NCBI GenBank assembly: GCA_019639115.1
Contig: JAHBSM010000001.1
Location: 186,001-250,000, forward strand
Direction of reading: 5' to 3'
Length of the DNA: 64,000 bases
Source of the DNA: Acidobacteriota bacterium
GTDB lineage: Bacteria > Acidobacteriota > Blastocatellia > Pyrinomonadales > Pyrinomonadaceae
In this document: one piece after another, positions 40,733 to 50,035 of the stretch
Position numbering within the stretch: position 1 is the first letter of the stretch
How the letters are laid out: each line of letters begins with the position of its first letter
Program-made: the position numbers and the translations under genes
Notes under the pieces: model-generated
Seen by the model: the letters and a program-made list of their open reading frames with translations, nothing else
Databases searched by the model: none
What the model was told of the DNA's origin: nothing

Positions 40733-42973
40733 TCAGAATTTCAGGATCAATTCGTTATCCTCGACGTGCGCCGAAACGCTTCCGCCATCGGCGAGTTTAC
40801 CGAACAGTATCTCGTTTGCCAGGGGCTGTTTGATCTTTTCGTGAATAAGGCGAGCCATCGGGCGGGCTCCGTACCTGGCATCGAATCCATTCTTGGCGAG
40901 CCATTCGCGCGCATCGTCCTCAAGCTGAACGAGTACGCGTTTCTCGGCGAGTTGCCCATTCAACTCGCGTATGAACTTGTCCACAATTGATCTGATCACG
41001 TCGATATCGAGCGGATCGAACGCCACCCAGGCATCGAGGCGATTTCGGAACTCGGGCGAGAATGTCCGCTCGATCGCACCTTTTGCATTGCCCTTGGTAT
41101 CAGAAGAATTTCTGAATCCGACGCCGCCGCTCGAGAGCTCGCGAGCTCCGGCATTGGTCGTCATGATCAATATCACGTTACGAAAATCGGCCTTTTTTCC
41201 GTTGTTGTCGGTCAAGGTCGCGGTGTCCATAACTTGAAGCAGCAGATTGAACAGGTTCGGGTGCGCCTTTTCGATCTCATCGAGTACGAGCACGGCATGC
41301 GGCGTGCGCATGATCGCCTCGGTAAGCAGCCCGCCCTGATCGAATCCTACATATCCCGGCGGAGCGCCTATAAGCCGCGAGACGGTATGCGGCTCGGCAT
41401 ATTCGCTCATGTCGAACCGAATATACTCGACTCCGAGCGTCGCGGCGAGTTGTTTTGAGACCTCGGTCTTGCCAACCCCGGTCGGCCCGGAGAAAAGGAA
41501 CGAGCCAACAGGCTTGGTCTCGTGACCCAGGCCGGCACGCGAGATCTGGATCGCATCGACAACGCGGTCGATAGCGTGATCTTGGCCAAATATATGGCGT
41601 TTCAGATCTTCGCGGAGCGTTCTGAGCCGTTCTTTCTCATTTGCTACGACCGTCTTGGGCGGTATCTTAGCCATCCTGGCGATCGTACTTTCGACCATTT
41701 GGATCGAGACCTTTTTGGGCCTTCGGCTTGCGGGCAGCAGCTTGACCGAGGCACCGACCTCGTCGATCACATCGATCGCCTTATCCGGCAGAAAGCGGTC
41801 GTTGATATATTTACCGGCGAGCTCGGCCGCTGACCTTAGAGCTTCGGTGCCGTATCTCACACCGTGGTGTTGTTCGTAAAATCGTTTTAGCCCTTTGAGT
41901 ATCTCAAAGGTCTCCTCGACCGTCGGTTCGCTGATATCAATGCGCTGGAATCGCCGGGCCAACGCCCTGTCGCGGTCGAATGCCGCCTTGTATTCGGCAT
42001 GCGTCGTGGAACCTATACACCGCAGATCCCCGGCGGCGAGCGCCGGTTTTAGTATATTTGACGCGTCCATCGAACCGCCTGATACGGCACCTGCTCCGAC
42101 GATCGTGTGGATCTCGTCAATAAATAGGATCGCGTTCTCCTGCTCTTTTAGTTCGCTTATTATTGCCTTGAAACGCTGCTCGAAATCTCCGCGATAACGC
42201 GTACCCGCCAGCACCGCGCCCATGTCGAGGGCAAACACTTTGGCGTCTTTGAGCACTTCAGGAACTTCGCCCTGGCTTATCTTCAAAGCGAGACCTTCGG
42301 CGAGGGCGGTCTTGCCGACGCCCGGTTCACCGACATACAGTGGATTGTTCTTCTTACGTCGGCAGAGGATCTGGATCGTCCTGTCTATCTCTGCGGTACG
42401 CCCGACTATCGGGTCGATCTCGCCCGCAGCCGCCTTTGCCACTAGTTCCGTAGTGAAGCTCTCAAGCGGACGCTTACGCTGCGGTTCGAGGACATCTTCC
42501 ATGTCCTCGTCGATACCGTCAGGGATCGGATCGAATCCATCGATCTTCGATATACCGTGGGCGATGAAATTAAGTACGTCCAGCCTCGATACACCCTGCT
42601 GCAGCAGCAAATATACGGCATAGGACTGCTCAGCCTGATAAATGGCGGCTAGTATGTTGCCGCCATCGACCGCAGGCTGTCCGCTGCCTTCGGCTTGAAG
42701 CACGGCAAAGTTGATCGTTGACTGGAACGTGGATGTCAATTCCGGCATCGCCTTGACCTCGGCGGGCATCCGTTCGATCACGTTCTCGAAATATTCGTTT
42801 AGCGCACGGGCGAGCTCACTCAGATCGGCACCGCAATTAAAGAGGATCTCTCGCGCCGCCGCATCATCGAGCAATGCGAATAAGAGATGCTCAAGCGTTA
42901 CGTACTCGTGCCGGTGGCGAACTGCCTCATCGACTGCGTGGCTCAGGGTCTGTTCTAGTTCGCGTGTCAACAT
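40733..42973 (-). CDS. clpA: ATP-dependent Clp protease ATP-binding subunit ClpA
   Basis: 746 residues, the usual ClpA length. N domain (LEQTLSHAVDEAVRHRHEYVTLEHLLFALLDD), two AAA+ modules with Walker A motifs GEPGVGKTALAEG and SGPTGVGKTEVSK, and Walker B DEI sequences. A G[VF]G-type loop (SSGGVGFRNSSD) in the second module matches the IGF/IGL tripeptide that docks on ClpP. It unfolds proteins for ClpP; with ClpS it recognises N-degrons. clpS is not directly next to it in the window. Confidence 0.95.
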   Translation of the reverse strand: MLTRELEQTLSHAVDEAVRHRHEYVTLEHLLFALLDDAAAREILFNCGADLSELARALNEYFENVIERMPAEVKAMPELTSTFQSTINFAVLQAEGSGQPAVDGGNILAAIYQAEQSYAVYLLLQQGVSRLDVLNFIAHGISKIDGFDPIPDGIDEDMEDVLEPQRKRPLESFTTELVAKAAAGEIDPIVGRTAEIDRTIQILCRRKKNNPLYVGEPGVGKTALAEGLALKISQGEVPEVLKDAKVFALDMGAVLAGTRYRGDFEQRFKAIISELKEQENAILFIDEIHTIVGAGAVSGGSMDASNILKPALAAGDLRCIGSTTHAEYKAAFDRDRALARRFQRIDISEPTVEETFEILKGLKRFYEQHHGVRYGTEALRSAAELAGKYINDRFLPDKAIDVIDEVGASVKLLPASRRPKKVSIQMVESTIARMAKIPPKTVVANEKERLRTLREDLKRHIFGQDHAIDRVVDAIQISRAGLGHETKPVGSFLFSGPTGVGKTEVSKQLAATLGVEYIRFDMSEYAEPHTVSRLIGAPPGYVGFDQGGLLTEAIMRTPHAVLVLDEIEKAHPNLFNLLLQVMDTATLTDNNGKKADFRNVILIMTTNAGARELSSGGVGFRNSSDTKGNAKGAIERTFSPEFRNRLDAWVAFDPLDIDVIRSIVDKFIRELNGQLAEKRVLVQLEDDAREWLAKNGFDARYGARPMARLIHEKIKQPLANEILFGKLADGGSVSAHVEDNELILKF

Positions 42974-43018
42974 CTGATCTCTATTCTACCAATTCCGCAG
43001 GGCGCAATTGCAATCCGT

Positions 43019-43936
43019 TCATTCGGCAGCGGCCGAACCGCCAACCTCGGAAATATAGACTCGGAAGTCCAGGCCCGTCGCTGCATAAGACACTGACATC
43101 GCATCGGCCACCGAAGATGCGGTCCTCTCGTCGGCCGACAGCATAAAAATGGACGGTCCGGAACCCGAAATGCCGCCGCCTATCGCTCCGGCCTCAAGCC
43201 CGGCCTGCCTGGCATTGTGAAATCCGGGTATGAGAGCCATACGTGCGGGCTCGACAATATCATCCTGCATGGCACGCGACATCAACTCAAGATCTCCCGA
43301 TGCGAGCGCGGCGACGAATGCACCGAGATTGCTCCAATTTCTCACGGCAGAGGCGAGCGGCACCTCACGAGGCAGCACAGCCCTGGCGTCGCTTGTTTTC
43401 ACCTCGATCTGCGGATGAAGAACGGTCGCATAGAGCGGCGGATGAGCGAGCTCGACGATGTCCAGCGGACGCGTCGATCGTACCAGCACGAATCCGCCGA
43501 ACACACACGGAGCGGCGTTGTCGGCGTGGCGCGAGCCAGACGCCAATTCCTCGCCGGCAAGAGCGAATTCCACAAGTTCTGCAGGCTTGAACCGACCGCC
43601 AAGCAAACGATCTGCCGCGACGACGGCACCACACGAACTCGCCGCGCTTGATCCGATCCCACTCCCGGGCCTTATGCCCTTGTGTATCTGAATATCGAAC
43701 CCGACCCCATCCGTCAGCCTGCTCTGAAGCGCGGCGATGGCGGCCCCTGCGACATTCTTCAGCGGGTCGGATGGCAGGCCAAGCCCGTCCGTGTGCGATA
43801 TGCGTATGCCCAGCTGGCTGCTGAGTGTTACGCGGACCTCATCAAAGGGCTCGCGGAGCGCGAAACCAAGACAGTCGAATCCGCACACGACATTCGATAC
43901 GGTTGCAGGCGAACGCACTGTGACGCTGTTTTCCAT
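43019..43936 (-). CDS. thrB: Homoserine kinase
   Basis: 305 residues of the GHMP kinase family. The N-terminus VRSPATVSNVVCGFDCLGFAL and the ATP-binding PGSGIGSSAASSCGAV motif are typical, and the third GHMP motif appears as GGGISGSGPSIFML near the C-terminus. It phosphorylates homoserine in threonine synthesis. thrC and hom are not in the window. It starts three bases after the AlkZ-like gene stop, so they may be one transcription unit. Confidence 0.93.
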   Translation of the reverse strand: MENSVTVRSPATVSNVVCGFDCLGFALREPFDEVRVTLSSQLGIRISHTDGLGLPSDPLKNVAGAAIAALQSRLTDGVGFDIQIHKGIRPGSGIGSSAASSCGAVVAADRLLGGRFKPAELVEFALAGEELASGSRHADNAAPCVFGGFVLVRSTRPLDIVELAHPPLYATVLHPQIEVKTSDARAVLPREVPLASAVRNWSNLGAFVAALASGDLELMSRAMQDDIVEPARMALIPGFHNARQAGLEAGAIGGGISGSGPSIFMLSADERTASSVADAMSVSYAATGLDFRVYISEVGGSAAAE

Positions 43937-43939
43937 AGA

Positions 43940-44743
43940 TCAAACCAGGCCCGGCAATGAATAGATCCCCGTTCCGGCCCGCACCGCGGCACCAGTATCG
44001 ACTAGGGCGTGGTTCGCTTTGCCTGCCTCCGCTCGACCGAGGCCGAATTTGCCGGCAAGTTCTCCGCGGAGTGTCATCCCGAAAGCCGAAAGATAAGCTT
44101 GAGCAAGCTCGCTAAGTGCCCGGTCGCGATCCATACGTTTCTTTAGCTCGCTCGGAAACCGGGCCTCAGCCAGCGTCCATACATATGTGAACTTAGGCAC
44201 ATAGAGCACTTCCTGGGGCACGACCTTCATTCGTCGCTGCAGCTCGTCGAGGGCCTTGGTCAGATCGGCTTTGTCCTTGAACCCGCATTCGGACCTTAGA
44301 TCGGATGTCGCCATCTCCCACTCTTTTCTGAGCACAGCGAGCACCCGGCGGGCGTTGGCGGACAAAATGCCAGATTCACCCTGTTTGGAGCAGCCGTAGA
44401 GCGAATTGAAGACCGGGATCATACGCCTAGAGAGGAACCACGACCGACCCTTGAGCAGCTTGGCATAATAGACGTTGCCGCGTGCTACGAGCTCATCCTT
44501 CAGAACCCACGCGCGGCTCGATTCTTCATCCTTCTGAACATTTCGCGGCAGGTGAGCGTCTCGTCGTCCGCAGACGGCGATGTAAAGCGACGGCATTCCT
44601 TTTCGAATGTCGGTGAGTCCGAGGCAGAATCCGAGGTCGTCGATCAGCTGCTCTGCGGCTTCTGCTGAGTCGATCCGCAGCATTTCATCTCGCCGCCATT
44701 TGCGGTCGCGATATAGCTCAACGTTCTCGGGCAATGATCTCAT
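43940..44743 (-). CDS. AlkZ-like winged-helix protein (tentative)
   Basis: 267 residues. Features recalled from the AlkZ-related/YcaQ-like group are present: SLYIAVCGRRDAHLP, then RAWVLKDELVARGNVYYAKLLKGRSWFLS, then LSANARRVLAVLRKEWEMATSDLRSECGF, a winged helix-turn-helix. A DNA repair glycosylase-type function is possible, but the assignment rests on pattern memory only. No membrane segment or signal peptide. It precedes thrB on the same strand with three bases between. Confidence 0.6.
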   Translation of the reverse strand: MRSLPENVELYRDRKWRRDEMLRIDSAEAAEQLIDDLGFCLGLTDIRKGMPSLYIAVCGRRDAHLPRNVQKDEESSRAWVLKDELVARGNVYYAKLLKGRSWFLSRRMIPVFNSLYGCSKQGESGILSANARRVLAVLRKEWEMATSDLRSECGFKDKADLTKALDELQRRMKVVPQEVLYVPKFTYVWTLAEARFPSELKKRMDRDRALSELAQAYLSAFGMTLRGELAGKFGLGRAEAGKANHALVDTGAAVRAGTGIYSLPGLV

Positions 44744-44790
44744 CTGATCAAACCAATGGACGTGATTATCTCATATCCGCGTAGAGCAAA

Positions 44791-44811
44791 GCCCGGTCGT
44801 AGAACCCGGGC
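44791..44811. terminator. Hairpin downstream of the icd terminator
   Basis: GCCCGG (44791-44796) and CCGGGC (44806-44811) with a nine-base loop, in the gap between the AlkZ-like gene and icd. It lacks a U-tract, so it may be a transcript-stabilising or leader hairpin. Confidence 0.35.
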
Positions 44812-44847
44812 CTGTCCTGCCTCCGATCGACGTTAGTCGATAAGAAA

Positions 44848-44871
44848 GGGAGCGACATCGGAGTCGCTCCC
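44848..44871 (-). terminator. Intrinsic terminator of icd
   Basis: On the minus strand a perfect 9-bp stem (GGGAGCGAC / GTCGCTCCC, loop of six) is followed by TTTCTTA. It lies about 30 bases after the icd stop codon. Confidence 0.75.
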
Positions 44872-44901
44872 TGTGGATCGTTCAGATCTAGGCTAATATG
44901 C

Positions 44902-46374
44902 CTATTGTCCCTGTCCGAGCTGAAAGCCCGGCTCGCCGTCGAATGTGCACAGGTGCTCGGTCTTTATAAAATCGAACCCGCCGGCGTGTACCCGCGAAAG
45001 CAGATCGATCACCTGCTGATGAGTGATAACGGCATTGTCGTTATCCGACATGAATCGGCATCGCCAGTGATCGACACAGAACGTATCCTCGAAACCCTTC
45101 GGATACACTTTCGTGCCGCGGTTAGAGATCATCACGAGCTTCAAACCGCCGCCGTTGGCCGCAGCCTCCAGCTTCGGCCCGAGCGTGGCCCCGGCGCCGT
45201 AGAAATTGCCGTCCCACCAGTGAAGGAACACATCTACGCCGACAAGCTCCTTTTTCTGTGGCTCGCGGATCGAGTAGATAGGCTTCGCTTCGCCGGCCGG
45301 CAGTTCCTCGACCTTTTTGTATTCGACCGCTTTGAGCGTCTCAGGCCTCTGACCCAGACGATCGACGACCGCCTGAGCAAATTCGCGTGTGCCGACCTTT
45401 TCCTTTGAGGTGCCTTCCTTAAAGATGTCGTAGGTATGAATACCGTCCTCGATGGTACGAAGCCAAGCGTTGTGCGCCGCCTCGGCCACGTCCGGCTGGC
45501 CTATATGATTGAGCATCAGGATCGAGCCGAGGAATAGTCCGGACGGATTCGCTAGATTCTGGCCGGCACGCCGCGGTGCCGAGCCGTGGATCGCTTCGAA
45601 CATCGATATATGCTCGCCGATATTTGCCGAGCCTGCGAGGCCGACCGAGCCCGCTATCTGTGCGGCGACGTCGGAGAGGATATCGCCGTATAGATTCTCC
45701 ATCACGATGACGTCAAAGTTCTCAGGCGTATCCGCCATCTTGGCAGCGCCGATGTCGACGATCCAGTGGTCGGCTTCGATTCCGGGATATTCGGCCGATA
45801 TCTCGTCAAACACTTTGTGAAAGAGGCCGTCGGTCTGCTTCATGATGTTGTCTTTCATGAACGCCGTGACCTTCTTTCGGTTGTTCTTGACCGCGTATTC
45901 GAATGCGTAACGAACGATCTTCTCGCAGCCCGGACGCGAAATCAGCTTGAGGCACTGCTCGACCATATCGGTCTGCCGATGCTCGATGCCGGCGTAGGTG
46001 TCCTCTTCGTTCTCCCGGACGATAACGACGTCCATCACCGGGTGCTTCGTGCTGACAAAAGGATGATAAGAGACGCACGGCCGGATGTTGGCGTACAGCC
46101 CAAGCGTCTTGCGTACCGTCACATTCAGCGATTTGAACCCGCCGCCCTGAGGTGTCGTGATCGGCGCCTTGAGAAAGACCTTTGTACGACGCAGGCTGTC
46201 CCAGCTTTCGGGTGCTATGCCGGCGGAGTTTCCGCTCAGATAGACCTTTTCGCCGATGTCGATGGTCTCTATGTCGATGCGGGCACCGGCCTCTTTCAAT
46301 ATATGGAGCGTCGCGTCCATGATCTCCGGCCCTATGCCGTCGCCATGCGCAACTGTGATGGGTACGTTAGACAT
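44902..46374 (-). CDS. icd: NADP-dependent isocitrate dehydrogenase, long form
   Basis: 490 residues. The catalytic core matches the Thermus/Rickettsia-type enzyme: AHGDGIGPEI, VRENEEDTYAGIEHRQT, IVMENLYGDILSDVAAQIAGSVGLAGSANIG, EAIHGSAPRRAGQNLANPSG. A C-terminal extension of about 150 residues (YSIREPQKKELVGVDVFLHWWDGNFYGAGATL) is the additional domain of this subfamily, absent in E. coli Icd. It oxidises isocitrate to 2-oxoglutarate in the TCA cycle. The site AGGGGAT precedes the ATG. Confidence 0.95.
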   Translation of the reverse strand: MSNVPITVAHGDGIGPEIMDATLHILKEAGARIDIETIDIGEKVYLSGNSAGIAPESWDSLRRTKVFLKAPITTPQGGGFKSLNVTVRKTLGLYANIRPCVSYHPFVSTKHPVMDVVIVRENEEDTYAGIEHRQTDMVEQCLKLISRPGCEKIVRYAFEYAVKNNRKKVTAFMKDNIMKQTDGLFHKVFDEISAEYPGIEADHWIVDIGAAKMADTPENFDVIVMENLYGDILSDVAAQIAGSVGLAGSANIGEHISMFEAIHGSAPRRAGQNLANPSGLFLGSILMLNHIGQPDVAEAAHNAWLRTIEDGIHTYDIFKEGTSKEKVGTREFAQAVVDRLGQRPETLKAVEYKKVEELPAGEAKPIYSIREPQKKELVGVDVFLHWWDGNFYGAGATLGPKLEAAANGGGLKLVMISNRGTKVYPKGFEDTFCVDHWRCRFMSDNDNAVITHQQVIDLLSRVHAGGFDFIKTEHLCTFDGEPGFQLGQGQ

Positions 46375-46475
46375 TCTTATATCCCCTATTCAATAAAGTG
46401 AATCCTGATCTGGCGGCCAAAACTAAATCTTATCGAAATTGCGGCACCGGCGCAAAAAACCGTGTGCCTCGAACC

Positions 46476-48290
46476 CTATTCGCCGACCACGCCGATGCCA
46501 AGCTCGTCGAGCTGCGACGCATCCACGTCGCCCGGTGAGTCCATCATTAGGTCCTGTGCCGACGCCGTTTTTGGGAACGCCATCACGTCGCGAATGTTCT
46601 CCGTGCCGCATAGGATCATGCAAGTCCGCTCGATGCCGGCGGCAAAACCGCCATGCGGCGGCGTACCGTATTCCAATGCGTCGAGGAAAAATCCGAATCG
46701 CTCACGCGCCTTCTCAGGCGAAAGGCCGAGAGCCTTGAAGTTCAACGCCTGTATCTCTTTCTGGTGTATGCGGATCGAGCCGCCCGCACATTCGTAGCCG
46801 TTGATGACGGCATCGTAGGCTTTTGCCCTGACGTTGCCCAGCAGATGATGCTCGGACGGATCGTTCACCGCCGTTTTGAACATCTCGAGGTCCTCATCCA
46901 TCGGTGATGTGAACGGGTGATGCGCGGCGATGTATGCGTCCGTTTCCTCGTCGTGCTCGAACATCGGGAACTCTGTCACGATAAGACATTCATATTTGCT
47001 GCGGTCGATCAGGTTCTCACGACGAGCAACCTCCTGTCTCAGGGCACCGAGCGAGGCCGCAACGACGCTTTTCTTACCGGCAACGATCAGAACGGCATCG
47101 CCGGTCTCGGCTTCGGCGGCGGCGATGAGTTGCTTTATCTTTTCCTCGCCAAGGGCCTTTAGCAGCGAGGACGTTATCTCGTCACCGATCTTTATCCAGC
47201 CAAGCGCACCGGCGCCGTAACGTTTGACGAATTCCTGCAGCTCATCCGTCTGCTTTCGTGAATAGTCAGCACGGCCCTTGACCACAATGCAATTTATCTC
47301 GCCGCCATTCGCGATGATCTCAGCAAAAGGTGCAAAGTCCGTGTCGCTGAGGTCGTCGCTCAGATCGATCAATTCCATCCCGAATCTAAGATCCGGCTTA
47401 TCCGATCCGTATCGACGCATCGCCTCGGCATACGTCATCCGCGGCCACGTCTCGGGCAGCTCGATGCCGCCGACCGTTCGCATCACATGGTTGAACATGC
47501 CCTCGATCTCGCGATAGACCTGTTCGCGGTTTACGAACGACATCTCCATATCAAGCTGAGTGAATTCCGGCTGGCGGTCGGCTCTGAGATCTTCGTCGCG
47601 GAAGCAGCGCGCGATCTGATAATACCGATCGAGTCCCGCGATCATGGTGATCTGCTTCAGAATTTGCGGCGACTGAGGCAAAGCAAAGAATTTGCCCGTG
47701 TGGATGCGCGACGGCACGATGAAATCCCGTGCGCCCTCGGGCGTGGATTTGAGCAGTATAGGCGTTTCTATCTCTATGAATCCGCGACCGTCAAAATACT
47801 CGCGGATCGCCCTGACAGCCTTTGCCCGCGTGATAATGTTCTGCTGGAGAGCAGGCCGGCGCAGGTCGAGGTAACGATACTTGAGGCGCGTGTCCTCACT
47901 AGCAAGATTCTCGCTGCCGGCGACCTCCAGTTGGAATGGAGGCACGGCCGCATCGTTCAACACAAGCAACTCATCGACCTTTACCTCGATCTCGCCGGTC
48001 GAAAGTTTGGCATTCTTTGCTCCTTCATCGCGTTTCACCACCTCGCCTTTTACGGCAATTACGAACTCACCGCGAATGTTCTTTGCCTTGGCATGCGCTG
48101 CTGCAGCGGTCTCTTCGCTCACGACTACCTGCGTCACACCTTCGCGGTCGCGTAGGTCGATGAACGTGAAAACCCCAAAATCACGCTTCTTGGCGACCCA
48201 GCCCATCAAGACGACCTGTTCGCCTGTGTGGGACTGACGCAGTTCGCCGCACGTGTGAGTTCGTTCCAAAGTTCCTAGTATGTCCAGCAT
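46476..48290 (-). CDS. aspS: Aspartyl-tRNA synthetase
   Basis: 604 residues from the ATG at 48288-48290 (an in-frame TTG at 48323 would start inside the hairpin and is unlikely). Class IIb synthetase: N-terminal anticodon-binding domain RTHTCGELRQSHTGEQVVLMGWVAKKRDFGVFTFIDLRD, motif 2 RYYQIARCFRDEDLRADRQPEFTQLDMEMSF, the bacterial insertion GAD domain in the middle, and motif 3 GGFAAGIERTCMILCG. It charges tRNA-Asp, and possibly tRNA-Asn in non-discriminating types. A hairpin ending in a T-run abuts the start. Confidence 0.96.
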   Translation of the reverse strand: MLDILGTLERTHTCGELRQSHTGEQVVLMGWVAKKRDFGVFTFIDLRDREGVTQVVVSEETAAAAHAKAKNIRGEFVIAVKGEVVKRDEGAKNAKLSTGEIEVKVDELLVLNDAAVPPFQLEVAGSENLASEDTRLKYRYLDLRRPALQQNIITRAKAVRAIREYFDGRGFIEIETPILLKSTPEGARDFIVPSRIHTGKFFALPQSPQILKQITMIAGLDRYYQIARCFRDEDLRADRQPEFTQLDMEMSFVNREQVYREIEGMFNHVMRTVGGIELPETWPRMTYAEAMRRYGSDKPDLRFGMELIDLSDDLSDTDFAPFAEIIANGGEINCIVVKGRADYSRKQTDELQEFVKRYGAGALGWIKIGDEITSSLLKALGEEKIKQLIAAAEAETGDAVLIVAGKKSVVAASLGALRQEVARRENLIDRSKYECLIVTEFPMFEHDEETDAYIAAHHPFTSPMDEDLEMFKTAVNDPSEHHLLGNVRAKAYDAVINGYECAGGSIRIHQKEIQALNFKALGLSPEKARERFGFFLDALEYGTPPHGGFAAGIERTCMILCGTENIRDVMAFPKTASAQDLMMDSPGDVDASQLDELGIGVVGE

Positions 48291-48333
48291 AAAAAAATAA
48301 AAACGCCTTTCGGTCTGAGACAAACGAAAGGCG
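48291..48333 (-). terminator. Hairpin with U-tract immediately before the aspS start codon
   Basis: On the minus strand a perfect 9-bp stem (CGCCTTTCG, loop of 12, CGAAAGGCG; 48304-48312 and 48325-48333) is followed by TTTTTATTTTTTT (48291-48303) that runs directly into the aspS ATG. It has the form of an intrinsic terminator. It could end the cdsA transcript or act as an attenuator in an aspS leader. Confidence 0.8.
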
Positions 48334-48398
48334 GAGCGTCATCAAACTAACACTCTCGCCTCACATATTATTGTCGTCAACCCGCAAAATAGCGTTCA

Positions 48399-49238
48399 TC
48401 AGAAATAAAACCTAGCGAAATAATAGAGTATCGGTGCATTCAATAGCAAACTGTCGAGCCGGTCGAGGATCCCGCCATGGCCGGGCAGGATATTTGCCGC
48501 GTCCTTGGCACCGGAACCGCGTTTCATCGCGCTCTCGGCCAGGTCTCCCAGCACGCCAACGACGGCCATCACCACCGCGAGCGGCACGGAGAACGAGTAG
48601 GGCAGTTCAGGAAAGAATAGAAACGTACATAAAGCGGCCAAACCGGCTGCGGCGACGATGCCGCCTATGAGCCCTTCGACGGTCTTGCCCGGCGATATGC
48701 CCGGGGCGAGCTTGTGTTTGCCTAGGGCGCGTCCGGCGAAATATGCTCCCGAATCCGAACCGAACATAACGGCAAAAAAGAATACAAGCAGTTTGGTCGA
48801 AAGCCCGGGATAATTCTCGAATCCAACTCGCGTCGCTATAAGATAGCCCCCGAGGAACGCTATATAAACGACCCCGGTTATCGTCACGCCGAGGCCCGTC
48901 AGCAGCTTGGAAAAATCTTTCTGAAACCGGAAAGTTTCAGCCACTATGACCACGACAACTGACAGAGCAAGCGTCAACAACAAAAGGTCCGGGGCCTTTG
49001 CCGGTGCGTCGAAAACGAATGCGGTGACCAAGGCAGCAGCTCCGAGGTAGCCAAGGGCCGCATCGGCTTTGAGCTCGAGCGTCTTTGAAAGCGAATAGAA
49101 TTCGAACAATCCGGCTCCCATCGCGGCCACAGCCAGAATGACGAATATCCATACGGCCTCAGGCACCCATATCGGCAATATGATAGAACCGATCAATATC
49201 GGCAGTGCCACGGCTGCTGTGAGAAGTCTGGTCTTCAT
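48399..49238 (-). CDS. cdsA: Phosphatidate cytidylyltransferase
   Basis: 279 residues with seven or eight hydrophobic segments. The CDP-alcohol signature S-x-x-K-R-x(4)-K-D region appears as SGAYFAGRALGKHKLAPGISPGKTVEGLIGG followed by SAMKRGSGAKDAANILPGHGGILDRLDSLL, which is the diagnostic CdsA motif with the catalytic Asp. It makes CDP-diacylglycerol from CTP and phosphatidate. Its start overlaps the uppS stop by four bases (ATGA). Confidence 0.96.
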   Translation of the reverse strand: MKTRLLTAAVALPILIGSIILPIWVPEAVWIFVILAVAAMGAGLFEFYSLSKTLELKADAALGYLGAAALVTAFVFDAPAKAPDLLLLTLALSVVVVIVAETFRFQKDFSKLLTGLGVTITGVVYIAFLGGYLIATRVGFENYPGLSTKLLVFFFAVMFGSDSGAYFAGRALGKHKLAPGISPGKTVEGLIGGIVAAAGLAALCTFLFFPELPYSFSVPLAVVMAVVGVLGDLAESAMKRGSGAKDAANILPGHGGILDRLDSLLLNAPILYYFARFYF

Positions 49239-50023
49239 TGCGCGGCGGCCTCTTTTAGCCCACCATACCGACGGTCACGTTTTTGATATTCGAGCAAGGC
49301 TTCGAAGATCTGCGGGCGGCGGAAATCAGGGAACAAGGTCGGCGTTACCACGATCTCGGCATATGCGATCTGCCACAGCAGAAAATTTGATATGCGCATC
49401 TCGCCGCTGGTCCTTATGAGCAGGTCCACATCAGGCAGCGAATGAGTGTAAAGATTGCGTTCGATATCTTCTTCGGTCAAGCTGTCTATTCCTTCACTGC
49501 GACGCTCGATATCGGCAAACGCCAATCGTGCGGCCCGAACGATCTCAGCCCGGCCGCCATAGTTAAGAGCCACGCTCAGGACCGTGCCCGTGTTGTCGCG
49601 AGTCTTGTCAGTGGCCCAGGCGATCTCTCGCTGAACGTCCGGAGCCAGGCCGTTAACATCGCCGATGGCCTGAAATCGGATGTTGTTGGCACTGACCTCT
49701 TTCATTTCGCTGCGGATATAGCGTTTGAGCATCGACATCAGCCCCGTCACCTCGGCCTTTGGGCGCTTCCAATTCTCGGTCGAGAACGCATACAGCGTGA
49801 CGGCCTCGATGCTCAGCCGAGCACAAGTATCGAGAATGGATCGGACAGATTCTGCGCCCTCCTTGTGGCCGAAGATCCTCGGCCGTCCACGCATTTTCGC
49901 CCATCGGCCATTGCCGTCCATAATGACCGCGATATGCCTCGGCAAACGGCCAAGATCGATGGCCGAAAGCAGATCGGCTTCCTCGGAATCCGCCGCGATG
50001 ATGCCCTTGAATGCCTCAAGCAT
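49235..50023 (-). CDS. uppS: Isoprenyl (undecaprenyl) diphosphate synthase
   Basis: 262 residues. The cis-prenyltransferase motifs are complete: RHIAVIMDGNGRWAKMRG, AVTLYAFSTENWKRP, LNYGGRAEIVRAAR, and DLLIRTSGEMRISNFLLWQIAYAEI. An N-terminal ~25-residue extension precedes the first motif. It makes the lipid carrier for cell wall synthesis. Operon with cdsA; the DUF952 gene is upstream with 12 bases between. Confidence 0.96.
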   Translation of the reverse strand: MLEAFKGIIAADSEEADLLSAIDLGRLPRHIAVIMDGNGRWAKMRGRPRIFGHKEGAESVRSILDTCARLSIEAVTLYAFSTENWKRPKAEVTGLMSMLKRYIRSEMKEVSANNIRFQAIGDVNGLAPDVQREIAWATDKTRDNTGTVLSVALNYGGRAEIVRAARLAFADIERRSEGIDSLTEEDIERNLYTHSLPDVDLLIRTSGEMRISNFLLWQIAYAEIVVTPTLFPDFRRPQIFEALLEYQKRDRRYGGLKEAAAQ

Positions 50024-50035
50024 AAGTGTGTCGCG

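Noticed and set aside
45766..46401. Plus-strand frame of 211 residues opposite icd
   Set aside because: The minus-strand isocitrate dehydrogenase is full-length with all motifs; the plus frame has none.
46375..46475. Promoter of icd (TTGCGC-17-TAAGAT)
   Set aside because: Both hexamers match only four of six positions; not convincing.
47487..48155. Plus-strand frame of 222 residues opposite aspS
   Set aside because: Antisense shadow of a complete synthetase gene.
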